Shown: one piece after another, positions 1-8,083 of the stretch
How the letters are laid out: each line of letters starts with the position of its first letter
Position numbering within the stretch: the first letter of the stretch is position 1
Assembly: GCA_934434555.1 (NCBI GenBank)
Contig: CAKRZX010000006.1
Span: 1-64,000, forward strand
Direction: 5' to 3'
Length of the DNA: 64,000 nucleotides
Source: an uncultured Clostridia bacterium
GTDB lineage: Bacteria > Bacillota > Clostridia > Christensenellales > QALW01
Translations under genes and position numbers: made by a program
Notes under the pieces: model-generated
Databases searched by the model: none
Told to the model about the DNA's origin: nothing
What the model saw: only the letters and a program-made list of their open reading frames with translations

Positions 1-465
1 AACAGTTACGCAGCACAGGCAACAGAGCAGGAACTTTATGAGTTCGTAAAAGCGGCATTCGACTTTACTAACGACGAGAGCAACAAGGCATCAACCCTTG
101 CAAACACCATCACCATCTACGCCTGGAACGAACACGATGAGGGCGGCTGGATTTGCCCCACGATTGAGTGTGATAAAGGCGGCAATCAGTTGTTCAACGA
201 TGACGGAACACCGAAGATAAACAGGACGCATCTTGATGCGCTTAAACGTGCAATACAGGAATATAAAAGCGGCAACATTGCTCCTACACCTACCGATAAT
301 GCGGGAACACAGGCAGAAGCAACTCCCACCCCCAGCGGCAATACTGTGCCTGACGCCGGAAACGGTGCGCTTGTTTGGATTATTATAGGCGCGGTGCTTG
401 CCGTAGGCGGCGGCACCACGGCGGCTGTGGTAGTTGCAAGAAAAAAGAAAAATGAGAAATCTTGA
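1..465 (+). CDS. GH99/WbsX-like glycan hydrolase, surface-anchored, C-terminal part
   Basis: The 5' end lies outside the window; 154 codons remain. The fragment holds the end of a GH99/WbsX-like barrel, with the motif YAWNEHDEGGWICPTI near residues 40-55. Almost the same motif ends the next gene, so the two are tandem paralogues. After the barrel comes a Thr/Pro/Ala-rich linker (residues about 98-119), a hydrophobic segment (about 124-147) and a basic tail ending KKKNEKS. This is a C-terminal membrane anchor without an LPXTG sorting motif. GH99 enzymes cleave alpha-mannosides and WbsX proteins are related but poorly characterised, so the substrate is inferred only. An export signal would be expected in the missing part. 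Confidence 0.75.
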   Translation, partial: NSYAAQATEQELYEFVKAAFDFTNDESNKASTLANTITIYAWNEHDEGGWICPTIECDKGGNQLFNDDGTPKINRTHLDALKRAIQEYKSGNIAPTPTDNAGTQAEATPTPSGNTVPDAGNGALVWIIIGAVLAVGGGTTAAVVVARKKKNEKS

Positions 466-1822
466 TGTTTTCGGCGAGGGCGAGGCAGTTTTAGAGGAAA
501 TAGACGGATACACACTTGTTTCAAACAGAAAATATCCTTATTCCTCTTACGCGGTGCGCCTTTCGGAAAAAGGGCACTTTTACACTGAAATTAAAATTCG
601 CGCGGCGGAGAAATGCGGATTCAGGGCGGTAAACAAAATCGCCTATGAATATGAGGGCAAAGAGTATGTCTATTACGATTCCGCCGAGCCGAAATCGGTT
701 TCGGCAGATGAGTGGACAACGCTTAAAAGCGAATTTGTTACTCCGCAGAACACAAAATACGTAATTTCGTATTTTTTGCAGACTTCCGGTGAGCTGTGTG
801 ACGTTGAAGTTAAAGATTTCAACGTTACGCCCGCAAAAAATGCAGAAAAACCGCAACAGTTAAAGGGCTTTCAGCCCTTTACCGCGGGTGCGATTCGATG
901 GGACGCGTATTTTTCAACCGACAGCGAAAAAAGTACGGTTTCGCGCCAGGTTGCACGGGCGCTTTCACCCGAGCAGTATAATTACCGCGCTCCGTATTTT
1001 GCAAAAAAAGAGAACGGTAAAATTACGTTTCCCGTGCCTGTACAGGAGCAGTTTGACAGGGAAGCGGAGTTGGCGATAAGTGCGGGAATCGACTATTTTG
1101 CATACTGCTGGTACCGCGATAACGACGAAATGAGTTATGCGCGCAAACAGCACCTTAGAAGCAAATACCGCGACAGGATTAAAATGTGCGCAATAGTGCA
1201 CGTTACCGGTTTTGACGAAGAAACATATTCTTCGCTTGCGGCGGCAATGAAAGAGGACTGTTACCTTAAATTTGAAAACCGTCCCGTTGTGTATGTGTTC
1301 GGTGCCTGTTCTGCGGGCAATCTTAAAGACAAAATTACGGAATATGCCGTAAATGCGGGCTGCGAAAGACCGTATTTTATCGGTATGAATCCTGAAAATC
1401 AGCCGTATATGCTTGACAGGCTTGCATGTTTTGAGGCGATAGGTTCTTATGCGTTCCCCGCCGTCGGACAGGGCGAAACGTATAAAAGCCTTGCCGCAAG
1501 GTGTGAGAAAATGAATCTTCTGCGCCTTAAAAGCGACTCGGAATGCGTTCCCGTTATTTGCCTGGGGCATGATTTCAGGCCGAGAATAGATAATCCTGTT
1601 TCGTGGATGGGCGGCAAAACGTATTCGCTGCCGCCGGAAAGAGGAGAAATTTATTCCCACGCACTGAATACGTTTAAAGCACTGAAAAGCAATCCGCAAA
1701 AGCCCAATACTGCGCTGATTTATGCGTGGAACGAGCACGATGAGGGTGGCTGGATTTGCCCGACAATATGTAATGAGAGCCATCTTGAAGAAATCAAAGA
1801 CGCTCTCGGGGAGGTTAAATGA
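452..1822 (+). CDS. GH99/WbsX-like glycan-active protein with N-terminal beta-sandwich domain
   Basis: This 456-residue protein has an N-terminal domain (about 1-125) that reads as a CBM4/9-like beta-sandwich. It is followed by a GH99/WbsX-like barrel containing GIDYFAYCWY and ending with YAWNEHDEGGWICPTI, shared with the preceding gene. No signal peptide is visible, so the protein is probably cytoplasmic, unlike its anchored neighbour. The ATG at 452 overlaps the upstream gene by 14 bases; an in-frame TTG at 434 is possible but has no better ribosome site. The likely role is hydrolysis of imported mannose-containing or related oligosaccharides. Family assignment is by motif recognition, and the exact linkage is unknown. 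Confidence 0.72.
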   Translation: MRNLDVFGEGEAVLEEIDGYTLVSNRKYPYSSYAVRLSEKGHFYTEIKIRAAEKCGFRAVNKIAYEYEGKEYVYYDSAEPKSVSADEWTTLKSEFVTPQNTKYVISYFLQTSGELCDVEVKDFNVTPAKNAEKPQQLKGFQPFTAGAIRWDAYFSTDSEKSTVSRQVARALSPEQYNYRAPYFAKKENGKITFPVPVQEQFDREAELAISAGIDYFAYCWYRDNDEMSYARKQHLRSKYRDRIKMCAIVHVTGFDEETYSSLAAAMKEDCYLKFENRPVVYVFGACSAGNLKDKITEYAVNAGCERPYFIGMNPENQPYMLDRLACFEAIGSYAFPAVGQGETYKSLAARCEKMNLLRLKSDSECVPVICLGHDFRPRIDNPVSWMGGKTYSLPPERGEIYSHALNTFKALKSNPQKPNTALIYAWNEHDEGGWICPTICNESHLEEIKDALGEVK

Positions 1823-1926
1823 TGAAAAAAGAATATACCGCGCCGGACGTATCCGTAACGCGGTTCGATAAGACCGAAATCCTTACCGCATCAGGCGGAT
1901 TTGAAGGCGAGGAAGATAACATTTAA
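1822..1926 (+). CDS. short acidic-tailed peptide, copy 1
   Basis: A 34-residue peptide, MKKEYTAPDVSVTRF and onward, with TASGG and an acidic end EGEEDNI. A strong GGGGAGG ribosome site (1808-1814) sits 7 bases before the ATG at 1822; the adjacent ATG at 1819 is too close to it. The start overlaps the stop of the glycosidase gene, so translation is likely coupled. The peptide resembles the one at 50832-50933: both begin MKKEY, have Pro at position 8, a hydrophobic-LT-x-SG motif and an EED end. I recall similar short proteins of unknown function in Clostridia, but no function is established. No maturation enzyme or transporter lies next to it. Confidence 0.7.
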   Translation: MKKEYTAPDVSVTRFDKTEILTASGGFEGEEDNI

Positions 1927-1927
1927 T

Positions 1928-2818
1928 TTACTGCTCCGGAGGAACGTAATTGCGTATGCGGTCGCGTTCCTCGTTCGGAGCGTTTCCGTTATGCTTCCGG
2001 AATACGCGGGAAAAGTAACTTGGGTTACTGAACCCCAGTTTATAGGATATTTCCTCAACCGTAAGGTTGGATTGACCCAGCAACTGTATCGCGTGCGAGA
2101 TTTTAACGTGGTTGATATATTCAACCGGCGACATATGAAGCCTGTCCTTGAACAGCCTGATAAGGTGCTGCGGGGAAACGTTCGTAAGGTCGCAGAGAGT
2201 GCTGAGAGTTATTCTGTCATAGATGTGCGAGTGAATATATTTTACCGCTTTTCTCAGTGATGCGTTCATATCCGTGGGAATATTTCCAGCCGACAGGGCG
2301 TGAGCCTTGATAACCTCTTTTTGGGTTATGGCAAGCAACTGTGTAAGTGCAAGGGATGCCGAAAGTTTGTTTATGCTGTTTGCATACTTGTGCTGGCGAA
2401 TTACGAGGTTAAGCAGCATACTTATGCTGTCAAGTTCCTTTGCGGAGTCAAATACCTGCGGAAGAAAAAAATATTTTACATCGGCGGAAGTTTCATCGTC
2501 AAGGCAGTTAAGTCCCGATTCAAACTCGGCGTACTCAATCAGTTCAAATTCCTTTACCGTGGTAAAGTGAATGTACGCAAAGCGGCAGCTTTGGTTATTG
2601 AACGGGCGGCGGTGATATTCCTGACCGGCGGGAATCAAAAGCAGATTTCCCTTTTCAAGGATCATGGTTTCGCCTAAAATAGTAAAAGAGCATTTTCCTT
2701 CAAGGATTATAATTATAATATTTCTGTCGTCGGCGCAGTGCCAGACGGTCTGACGGGAAATATCGTAAGCCGAAAGAGGACTCGGCGCGGGGGAAATGGG
2801 AACTTTGAAATAAAACAT
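1928..2818 (-). CDS. AraC-family transcriptional regulator with cupin-like sensor domain
   Basis: The protein has an N-terminal cupin-like ligand domain (motif GNLLLIPAGQEYHRR) and two C-terminal helix-turn-helix motifs, ending in the typical AraC signature ISYKLGFSNPSYFSRVFRKH. The ATG at 2818 is preferred because TGAGG lies about six bases before it; an in-frame GTG at 2830 would add four residues. The gene is transcribed away from the dehydrogenase/glycyl radical operon starting at 2928, and the two share a 109-base intergenic region with a promoter and palindrome. By the usual pattern for this family it should sense a sugar or sugar-derived metabolite and activate that operon; the ligand is not known. 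Its 3' end lies one base from the peptide gene on the other strand. Confidence 0.9.
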   Translation of the reverse strand: MFYFKVPISPAPSPLSAYDISRQTVWHCADDRNIIIIILEGKCSFTILGETMILEKGNLLLIPAGQEYHRRPFNNQSCRFAYIHFTTVKEFELIEYAEFESGLNCLDDETSADVKYFFLPQVFDSAKELDSISMLLNLVIRQHKYANSINKLSASLALTQLLAITQKEVIKAHALSAGNIPTDMNASLRKAVKYIHSHIYDRITLSTLCDLTNVSPQHLIRLFKDRLHMSPVEYINHVKISHAIQLLGQSNLTVEEISYKLGFSNPSYFSRVFRKHNGNAPNEERDRIRNYVPPEQ

Positions 2819-2856
2819 ACGGTACCTCACAGATTAAAATAGTGATACTTAAAAGT

Positions 2857-2885
2857 TTGAAAACAACAGATCTGTTCTGTTTATA
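2857..2885 (+). promoter_or_regulatory. promoter of the dehydrogenase/glycyl radical operon with internal 12-base palindrome
   Basis: A TTGAAA -35 box (2857-2862) is followed 17 bases later by a weak TTTATA -10 (2880-2885). The spacer contains the perfect palindrome AACAGATCTGTT (2865-2876). A dyad between the -35 and -10 boxes fits a repressor operator better than an AraC activator site, which is normally a direct repeat upstream. The assignment is by inspection only. Confidence 0.5.
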
Positions 2886-2927
2886 TTATATCAATATGAT
2901 AAAATAATGTCAAGGAGGACATAAAAA

Positions 2928-4019
2928 ATGAAAGAAAAATGGCGTGTGGCGGTAATCGGCTGCGGTTGCTTCGGCTGCGGAGTTTATCTGCCCAATATCA
3001 GCAAAGAGGCAAATGCGGAGTGCGTTGCGGTGTGCGATATCGTACCCGAGCGTGCAAGCGATGCGGCAGAGCGTTTCGGCGTAAAGGAGTGGTATTCGTC
3101 CGTTCAGGAACTGATTAAAAACTGCGATTTTGATATCGCTATCGATTCGGCAAGCATACAGGCGCATCATGAAATAAATATGGCAGTGCTTGAAGCGGGA
3201 AAACATCTTATTTCTCAAAAACCTGCCGCACCTACGGTTGCACTTTTTGATAAGCAGATTGCCCTTGCAAAGGAAAAGGGTGTTAAGTTTGCGTGTGCCC
3301 CCATACATCCCATGCGTTTTGATATTGCCGTTGCAAAGCAGATTATGGCAAGCGGCGGAATAGGTGAACCGGCATATCTTAAATGCAATCTTGCTCACGG
3401 CGGACCGGAATATTTCCAGTACAGAGATGCCGACCCCTCATGGTTCTTTGAGGATGGTGCAGGCGCGCTTGTTGATATGGGCGTTCACGGTTTACAGATA
3501 GTTACCACTGTTTTCGGGCCTATCGAGAGCATCTACTGTGCAGGAATGATAACCGACACCGCACGTCGCGTGCGTTCGGGCGCATATAACGGAATGCAGA
3601 TGAAAACCGACAAGATTCCCGATGAATATTTAATAACCGCAAAATTCAAAAACGGCAAAATGGGCTTTATCGACACGGGATTTTCGCAAAAAGCATCAAA
3701 GACGCCGCAACTTGAAATTTACGGCACGAGAGGAACTATTTCATTTACCAAACCGTATATGTCCAATCCCATGCCGGAAGTGTATATCGATTCCGACGCA
3801 ATAGGTATGCGCGGATGGATTACCCCCGCAACGTGGGAAACGGTACCTGAAAAACTTTCAAGCCAGTGCTGCTGCCTTAAAGATATCGTCCGTGCAATCG
3901 AAAACGACACCGAACCGGTACTTAATCCTCAGCAGGCAAGGCATATTCTCGAAATCATGACAAAAATCCCCGTTGCGCTTAACAGCGGCACGGTTGTAAA
4001 AATGGAAACGGAGTTCTGA
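2928..4019 (+). CDS. Gfo/Idh/MocA-family oxidoreductase 1 (canonical type)
   Basis: 363 residues. An N-terminal Rossmann fold has the dinucleotide motif IGCGCFG (GxGxxG), and the C-terminal alpha/beta domain carries the catalytic Asp/His pair in VDMGVHG (D183, H187). The usual EKP motif reads QKP here, so the active-site Lys is kept while the preceding Glu is replaced. Family members oxidise or reduce hydroxyls of sugars, inositols or glycosides with NAD(P). The gene opens a six-gene operon, with a strong AAGGAGG site before the ATG and two bases to the next gene. It alternates with variant-type paralogues (see the next gene). The substrate is not predictable from sequence alone. Confidence 0.9.
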   Translation: MKEKWRVAVIGCGCFGCGVYLPNISKEANAECVAVCDIVPERASDAAERFGVKEWYSSVQELIKNCDFDIAIDSASIQAHHEINMAVLEAGKHLISQKPAAPTVALFDKQIALAKEKGVKFACAPIHPMRFDIAVAKQIMASGGIGEPAYLKCNLAHGGPEYFQYRDADPSWFFEDGAGALVDMGVHGLQIVTTVFGPIESIYCAGMITDTARRVRSGAYNGMQMKTDKIPDEYLITAKFKNGKMGFIDTGFSQKASKTPQLEIYGTRGTISFTKPYMSNPMPEVYIDSDAIGMRGWITPATWETVPEKLSSQCCCLKDIVRAIENDTEPVLNPQQARHILEIMTKIPVALNSGTVVKMETEF

Positions 4020-4021
4020 AT

Positions 4022-5098
4022 ATGAAAAAGTATAAAGCGGCATTTTTCGGGCTTGCGCACCCTCATGCCGAAACACTTTACAATGCACTTAAAAACAGGG
4101 AAGACGTTGATTGCATAGGCTATGCCGATGTTTCGCCCCACGACGAACAGCCCGATGCGGACAGGGAAGCAAACCTTACCTGCCACGGCTGCACAATGGA
4201 GCGCTATGAAAACTGGCTTGACCTGCTTGATAAAAACCCCGATATTGCAATTGTTGCGGCTGATAATAAAAATAAAGTTGATATCTGCCTTAAAACGCTT
4301 TCAATGGGCATTTTAACGATAATCGAAAAGCCCATGGCGATAAATTATGAAGACGCAAAGAAAATGGTTGACTGTGCAAAAAAACACAATACGACCCTTG
4401 TTACCAACTGGCCCATAGCGTGGTTTCCCGCATTCCGTCAGGCAAAGAAACTTGCCGACGCAGGCGAAGTGGGCGAAATCCGCAGGGTTGTTTACCGTTC
4501 ACCTGCAACATGGGGACCCTATTCCTATCTGCCCGGCGGAGTTCTTCCGCCGGAAGAAGCACTTAAAAAGACATGGTGGTATCAGCATGACTTGGGCGGC
4601 GGCTCAATCCTTGATTACGCCTGCTACGGCGCAATGCTCACAACATGGGTTTTCGGCAAACGTGCCGAGCGCGTGTGCGCAATAAAAAAGAGCTTTGATA
4701 CAAAATTCTCCGACGTTGAGGATTACAGTGCAATGCTGCTTGATTTCGGAAGCGGCGTAGGCTTGCTTGAAGGCTCATGGTCGTCTTATAACCCCGCCGA
4801 AATAGCCACGGGACCCGTTATTTACGGAAGCGACGGCGTAATTGTGTGCGACAGGCACTCAAAGGAAATCAAAATTTACAAAAGCAGGACGCACCCGCCG
4901 AAAGAACCGGACAAAGTTATAAATTTAGACAGTCTTATCGTTGCGAAAAGTATGGGCGACAATATAATTGACTTTATGAACGGCGATGGCGAACTTGACG
5001 AAATGATATCAATGGAACTTAATCTTGACGCAATGGCGGCGCTTGATGCCGGCAGACGCGCGGCGGAAAACGGCAATGTTGCCGAAACGGAAAAATGA
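4022..5098 (+). CDS. Gfo/Idh/MocA-family protein 2 (variant type, GLAHPH motif)
   Basis: 358 residues with the Gfo/Idh/MocA two-domain layout and a normal EKPMA motif. Two hallmark sites differ. The nucleotide-binding loop reads FGLAHPHA rather than GxGxxG/A, and the catalytic segment reads LDYACYG, so the usual His is Tyr (D198, Y202). It also has the motif NWPIAW. The fourth dehydrogenase in this operon (6220-7320) shares all three deviations, so they form a subfamily rather than random decay. It may be an oxidoreductase with altered chemistry, or a partner subunit of a canonical neighbour. The start is two bases after the preceding stop, in operon with it. Confidence 0.88.
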   Translation: MKKYKAAFFGLAHPHAETLYNALKNREDVDCIGYADVSPHDEQPDADREANLTCHGCTMERYENWLDLLDKNPDIAIVAADNKNKVDICLKTLSMGILTIIEKPMAINYEDAKKMVDCAKKHNTTLVTNWPIAWFPAFRQAKKLADAGEVGEIRRVVYRSPATWGPYSYLPGGVLPPEEALKKTWWYQHDLGGGSILDYACYGAMLTTWVFGKRAERVCAIKKSFDTKFSDVEDYSAMLLDFGSGVGLLEGSWSSYNPAEIATGPVIYGSDGVIVCDRHSKEIKIYKSRTHPPKEPDKVINLDSLIVAKSMGDNIIDFMNGDGELDEMISMELNLDAMAALDAGRRAAENGNVAETEK

Positions 5099-5107
5099 GG
5101 TAGAACA

Positions 5108-6223
5108 ATGAAAAAACTGAGAGTTGCAATAATCGGCTGCGGAATGATTGCCAACAGCGCACATTTCCCGGCACTTAACATACTTCGCGAAAAGGGTGAA
5201 GTTGAGGTGGTAGGCGTTGCGGATATTCGCAGAGAAGCGGCGGAAGAAACCGCAAATCGTCATCATGTTGAAAAGTGGTATCTTGACCCGCAGCAGATGC
5301 TTGACGAACTGAAACCCGACTTTGTTGCGGTTTGCACGCCGAACAATTACCATAAAGAATGGACAATCAAGGCTCTTGAAGCGGGCGCGCATGTTGCCTG
5401 CGAAAAGCCTATGGCGCTTTCGTTAAAAGATGCGGAGGAAATTTGGAATACCGCCAAAAAATGCGGCAAAAACGTTTTCCCCTGCCAGTGTATGCGTTGG
5501 CGCAACTATATGCAGCGTTCAAAGGAACTTATTTCAACCGGCGAACTGGGTGATATTTACTTCTCCGATGTAAGTTTTATCCGCCGCATAGGCATTCCCA
5601 CATGGGGAATGTTCCATATGAAAGAACATAACTTCGGCGGTCCCTTCTGTGATTTGGGCGTACACCTTATTGATTCGCTTCTGTGGCTTGTGGGTGATAA
5701 AAAAGTTGAATCGGTTTCGGGCAGCGCGTTTACAAAAATAGGCAACAAAGGCGAGGATGTGCTGCTTTCAATAGCCGAAAGCGGCGCTTATGCGGGTACT
5801 TTTACGCCCAGACCTTATGATTGGCACGAATTTAACGTTGAAGACCTGGCAGTCGGATTTATGCGCCTGGAAGGCGGAATGAGCGTAAACTTCAAGTTCT
5901 CATGGGCGGTTAATCTGCCTACCACGAACCTTGATATGGTTATCTGCGGAGATAAAGCCGGTTTGAGCGTCAACGGTGAAAAGCTTTATAAAAATATCGG
6001 CAGATTCCAGAGCGAATGCGATATGAAGTGGTTCGATAACGGGCTTTATAAGGGCGTTCCCTTTGAGCAGCACCGCTATATGTATGCGAACATTATGAAC
6101 GTGCTTAAAGGGGAAGAAGAGTACCTTATAAAAGAGCATCAGAACCTTGAAGTTACCAAGGTAATAGAATGTTTCTACCGTTCGGCTGAAACCCACAGAG
6201 AGGTAAGGGCAGAAGAATTATGA
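5108..6223 (+). CDS. Gfo/Idh/MocA-family oxidoreductase 3 (canonical type)
   Basis: 371 residues. The N-terminal Rossmann fold has IIGCGMIA, followed by the EKPMAL motif with the catalytic Lys. The C-terminal domain has CDLGVHLID, giving the Asp/His pair D182 and H186, almost the same positions as in the first dehydrogenase of the operon. A GAGGTAG ribosome site precedes the ATG, and the stop overlaps the next start by four bases. It is expected to act on a sugar-type hydroxyl or ketone with NAD(P). Its spacing and order relative to the variant-type partners suggest that a canonical-plus-variant pair was duplicated. Confidence 0.9.
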   Translation: MKKLRVAIIGCGMIANSAHFPALNILREKGEVEVVGVADIRREAAEETANRHHVEKWYLDPQQMLDELKPDFVAVCTPNNYHKEWTIKALEAGAHVACEKPMALSLKDAEEIWNTAKKCGKNVFPCQCMRWRNYMQRSKELISTGELGDIYFSDVSFIRRIGIPTWGMFHMKEHNFGGPFCDLGVHLIDSLLWLVGDKKVESVSGSAFTKIGNKGEDVLLSIAESGAYAGTFTPRPYDWHEFNVEDLAVGFMRLEGGMSVNFKFSWAVNLPTTNLDMVICGDKAGLSVNGEKLYKNIGRFQSECDMKWFDNGLYKGVPFEQHRYMYANIMNVLKGEEEYLIKEHQNLEVTKVIECFYRSAETHREVRAEEL

Positions 6224-7320
6224 TTAGGGCAGGTATAATTGGCTTTGCGCATATGCATGTGAATGAAATAGCACTGTATATAAGCGAACATCCCGATTTT
6301 GAACTTGTTGCCGCGGCGGACGCGAAAAGCGGAGTTGAAGAAATTCCGCCGTACAGGTACACTCCTGCATGGAACAGGGATAATATAAGGGAAAACTACT
6401 GCAAAAACATCTATTCCGATTACAGGGAAATGCTTGAAAAAGAAAACCTTGAAATTGTTTTTATTCTTACGGAAAATTCACTTAAACGCTGTGTGTTTGA
6501 GGACTGCGCAAAGAAGAAAATAAACATCGTTGTTGAAAAGCCGATGGCGGTTTCTTATAAAGAAGCAGTTGAAATGGGTAAGATTGCCGAAAAATACGGC
6601 ATTGAGGCATATGTAAACTGGCCCGTTGCATGGCGTGAGTATTTGCACAAGTTCAAGTTTGCCCTTGATAACAAAATTGTGGGCGATCCTGAAAAGTTAA
6701 GGTATATCAACGGGCATACCGGACCTTTGGGTAAGGGCGCACAGCACCGCGGAGTCAGCGCAAAGGCAGAGGAAATGACCGATGAAATGCGCGGTAAAAC
6801 ATGGTGGCATCAGCAGAAATACGGCGGCGGCGTATATCTTGATATCGGCTGCTACGGCTGTTTCTTTACTGCGTGGCTTTTAGGCAGGGGCAAAAGTATT
6901 TTTGCATGCGGAAGCAACCTTAATACACCTTTTGGGGATACCGACGATAACTTTGCCGCTACTGTAAGGTTTAACGAAAACAAGCTTTCGTTTATAGAGG
7001 GCACATGGACAACGCCCCGTGTTGTTATACCGTCAGGTCCGTCACTGCTTTGCTCAAACGGGATAATCAAGTGCACCGGCGGTGCGGAGAATGCCCCCGA
7101 TGTTGCTGCTTACGATATTTACGGCAAGGAAGTTGAAATACCCGAATATTCTTTCCCTGCACATCTTAAAAATATGCCCACTTACTATGCCGCCAAGAAA
7201 AAAGGCGAGTGCGGTGAATTTGATATGGTTTCATTAAAGAAAAACATAGAGATCATGGGGATGCTTGACGCACTTCAAAAAAGCGCCAAAGAGAAAAAAG
7301 AGGAAAAAATAAGTGGTTAA
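6220..7320 (+). CDS. Gfo/Idh/MocA-family protein 4 (variant type, GFAHMH motif)
   Basis: 366 residues, of the same variant subfamily as the protein at 4022-5098. The nucleotide loop reads IGFAHMHV, the EKPMAV motif is intact, NWPVAW is conserved, and the catalytic segment reads LDIGCYG, with Tyr (Y212) where His is usual and D208 retained. The start overlaps the preceding gene by four bases (ATGA), and its end overlaps the activase gene by eight. Coupling to both a canonical dehydrogenase and the glycyl radical activase ties this protein to the same pathway. Whether it binds NAD(P) in the usual manner is uncertain. Confidence 0.88.
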   Translation: MIRAGIIGFAHMHVNEIALYISEHPDFELVAAADAKSGVEEIPPYRYTPAWNRDNIRENYCKNIYSDYREMLEKENLEIVFILTENSLKRCVFEDCAKKKINIVVEKPMAVSYKEAVEMGKIAEKYGIEAYVNWPVAWREYLHKFKFALDNKIVGDPEKLRYINGHTGPLGKGAQHRGVSAKAEEMTDEMRGKTWWHQQKYGGGVYLDIGCYGCFFTAWLLGRGKSIFACGSNLNTPFGDTDDNFAATVRFNENKLSFIEGTWTTPRVVIPSGPSLLCSNGIIKCTGGAENAPDVAAYDIYGKEVEIPEYSFPAHLKNMPTYYAAKKKGECGEFDMVSLKKNIEIMGMLDALQKSAKEKKEEKISG

Positions 7321-8083
7321 AGGGCTGATAGCCGATATTGAGCACGCCTCTACTCACGACGGACCCGGCGTTCGCACAACAGTATTTTTGAAGGGCTGTC
7401 CGCTTGCCTGCAAATGGTGCCATAATCCCGAATGCATTTCGCCCCAAAAGCAGGAGCTTTTCTATAAAGAAAAGTGTATCGGCTGCGGAAAGTGCAGTGA
7501 GGGCTGCTTTGCCGGAGCAAGGGTTGTTTGCGGAAAAGAAATGACGCCGGGGGAAGTTTTAGCCGATGTGTTGCAGGACAGGGCGTATTATGCTGATGGC
7601 GGCGGCGTCACGTTTTCGGGCGGCGAGCCCCTTATGCAGAGAGAGTTTTTGCTTGAAACACTCAAACTTTGCAAAAAACACGGGCTTAATACGGCAATAG
7701 AAACTTCAATGTACCGCTTTGATGAGGAAATACTCTCGCTTTGCGACTGTATAATGGCGGACATCAAAGTCCTTGACAGCGCAAAACATAAAGAATATAC
7801 AGGTGTCGGCAATGAAGCGATACTTGAAAATATCATTCGCGCCGACAGGCTCAACAAGCCTATGATTCTGCGTACGCCCGTTATTAAAGGCATTAACGAC
7901 AGTATTGAGAATATAAAAGGAACTTCGGGTTTTGTTAAAGGCTTGAAAAATGCGGTACAGTACGAACTTTTACCGTATCATCCGCTGGGCTTGACAAAAG
8001 CCGAGGCGCTCGGAATAAAACAGGAACGGTTTGAAAAACCCGATAATATGGAGGAACTTAACAAATATGCTTTCGTACGCTGA
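7313..8083 (+). CDS. glycyl radical enzyme activase (PflA-like radical SAM)
   Basis: 256 residues. The radical-SAM cluster motif CxxxCxxC is at C29, C33 and C36 (GCPLACKWC). An inserted ferredoxin-like segment has C55, C58, C61 and C65, plus a lone C73. Later come the glycine-rich GGGVTFSGGEPL motif and the PxIKGxND-type segment of PflA-like activases. Family role: it uses S-adenosylmethionine to abstract hydrogen from the C-terminal glycine of its partner enzyme, here the next gene. The GTG start at 7313 has GAGG upstream and overlaps the fourth dehydrogenase. Most relatives of this type carry two auxiliary clusters; only one complete ligand set plus a single Cys is visible here. Confidence 0.93.
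   Translation: MVKGLIADIEHASTHDGPGVRTTVFLKGCPLACKWCHNPECISPQKQELFYKEKCIGCGKCSEGCFAGARVVCGKEMTPGEVLADVLQDRAYYADGGGVTFSGGEPLMQREFLLETLKLCKKHGLNTAIETSMYRFDEEILSLCDCIMADIKVLDSAKHKEYTGVGNEAILENIIRADRLNKPMILRTPVIKGINDSIENIKGTSGFVKGLKNAVQYELLPYHPLGLTKAEALGIKQERFEKPDNMEELNKYAFVR

Noticed and set aside
965..1783. Long open frame on the minus strand (272 codons) opposite the GH99-like gene
   Set aside because: It mirrors the codon bias of the plus-strand gene, has no family features or ribosome site, and the plus-strand protein has clear motifs.
8031..8066. Earlier TTG start for the glycyl radical enzyme
   Set aside because: The ATG at 8067 has GGAGG upstream and gives a normal N-terminus; the TTG lies deep inside the activase gene.
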